Assembly (NCBI GenBank): GCA_903841915.1
Contig: CAIMKO010000254.1
Coordinates: forward strand, 1-6,073
Reading direction: 5' to 3'
Source of the DNA: an uncultured Chitinophagaceae bacterium
GTDB lineage: Bacteria > Bacteroidota > Bacteroidia > Chitinophagales > Chitinophagaceae
Length of the DNA: 6,073 bases
The position numbers and the translations under genes are program-made. Shown here one piece after another: positions 5,690 to 6,073 of the stretch. The notes beneath the pieces are model-generated. The model saw only the letters and a list, made by a program, of their open reading frames with translations, did no database searches and had not been told where the DNA came from. Position 1 is the first letter of the stretch. Every line of letters begins with the position of its first letter.

Positions 5690-6073
5690 TTATGCCTGCA
5701 TCTCTTCTTCAAAATATGTTATTTCTTTATCGTCCCTTAATTGGCGTTGAAGTTCAAAGAATTTTTGCCTAAATAGACCTATAGCATCATCTCTCTCTTC
5801 TTCTGGTTGTGAATCTAAAATTCTTTGAGCTTGATATTGAGCAACAACTAATAAAACATAATTTGCTACTACTTCTTTAAATAAAGCTTCACTTTCTTTC
5901 TTTTCTCTGTATTTGACAATAATTGGGTTATTTGCATTTATCCATATTATTCCCTTAGTTCGCATATCTCTATCAACAACAGGTTCTTCCCATTCCGAAA
6001 AAACTGGACGTTCTACTTCTGGGATTTCTTGGGCATCAGACATCAAGACCATAAGCCCGCGTTTAGTAAAAGC
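5690..6073 (-). CDS. 3' end of a gene of unknown function (start outside window)
   Basis: The frame is open from the right edge to the TAA at 5692-5690, 127 codons. A methionine at 6052-6050 could be read as a start, but the seven codons before it (A-F-T-K-R-G-L) are open to the edge. No ribosome site or promoter is visible, so this is more likely the C-terminal part of a longer protein. The visible part begins with a hydrophobic stretch (RGLMVLMSDA), then an acidic, proline-containing linker (EIPEVERPVFSEWEEPV), a short beta-like segment (GIIWINANNPIIVKY), and a long probable helical region rich in E, Q and R from about SEALFKEV to RQLRDD. It ends in an acidic tail (YFEEEMQA). It has no signal peptide or clear membrane span. 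I do not recognise the family. G+C is lower here (about 34% over 5701-6060) than in the neighbouring hydrolase. Confidence 0.65.
   Translation of the reverse strand, partial: AFTKRGLMVLMSDAQEIPEVERPVFSEWEEPVVDRDMRTKGIIWINANNPIIVKYREKKESEALFKEVVANYVLLVVAQYQAQRILDSQPEEERDDAIGLFRQKFFELQRQLRDDKEITYFEEEMQA

Noticed and set aside
5550..5750. Plus-strand frame spanning the 99-bp gap between deacylase and the unknown gene
   Set aside because: It overlaps the 5' end of one gene and the 3' end of another on the opposite strand, and its product has no recognisable feature.

Overview
The window looks like chromosomal DNA of a Bacteroidota bacterium, most likely near the Chitinophagaceae. Three things suggest this. 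The starts have A-rich leaders and no Shine-Dalgarno sequence. One plausible promoter matches the Bacteroidota -7 element TAnnTTTG. All three exported enzymes have signal peptides ending Ala|Gln, the cleavage pattern known as the Bacteroidota Q-rule. The family-level placement is an inference from overall feel, not a database result. Hand counts give about 41% G+C over 4081-4440.

Layout. Positions 1-640 (minus strand) hold the N-terminal part of a YeiB/DUF418-type multi-spanning membrane protein that continues beyond the left edge. A 157-bp divergent spacer follows, then a small single-pass membrane protein on the plus strand (798-1064), whose stop lies only 11 bp from the stop of the next gene. 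From 5590 down to 1076, on the minus strand, run three large exported hydrolases: an N-acyl-D-amino-acid deacylase (4022-5590), a serine beta-lactamase-fold hydrolase with a C-terminal DUF3471-like domain (2419-3936), and an M19 membrane-dipeptidase-type metallopeptidase (1076-2242). Positions 5690-6073 (minus strand) hold the 3' end of a gene of unknown function that enters from the right edge and is more A+T rich than its neighbours.

The three hydrolases belong together by order, strand and predicted location in the cell envelope. The deacylase family releases free D-amino acids from N-acyl-D-amino acids. M19 dipeptidases tolerate D-residues at the C-terminal position. The class C beta-lactamase fold includes D-Ala-D-Ala carboxypeptidases, D-aminopeptidases and esterases. 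A shared job in breaking down D-amino-acid-containing peptides or peptidoglycan fragments is a reasonable inference, but the sequence alone does not prove it.

The spaces between these genes are structured. The 176-bp gap holds two inverted, diverged copies of a REP-like palindrome whose stem changes are compensatory and whose TGTCGA loop is conserved. The 85-bp gap is almost filled by four copies, in both orientations, of a CTCACAGCT-type unit. A 13-bp leader element is shared just upstream of the serine hydrolase and dipeptidase starts. No RNA gene, CRISPR array, insertion sequence or phage gene was seen, and no gene-free stretch exceeds 300 bases.
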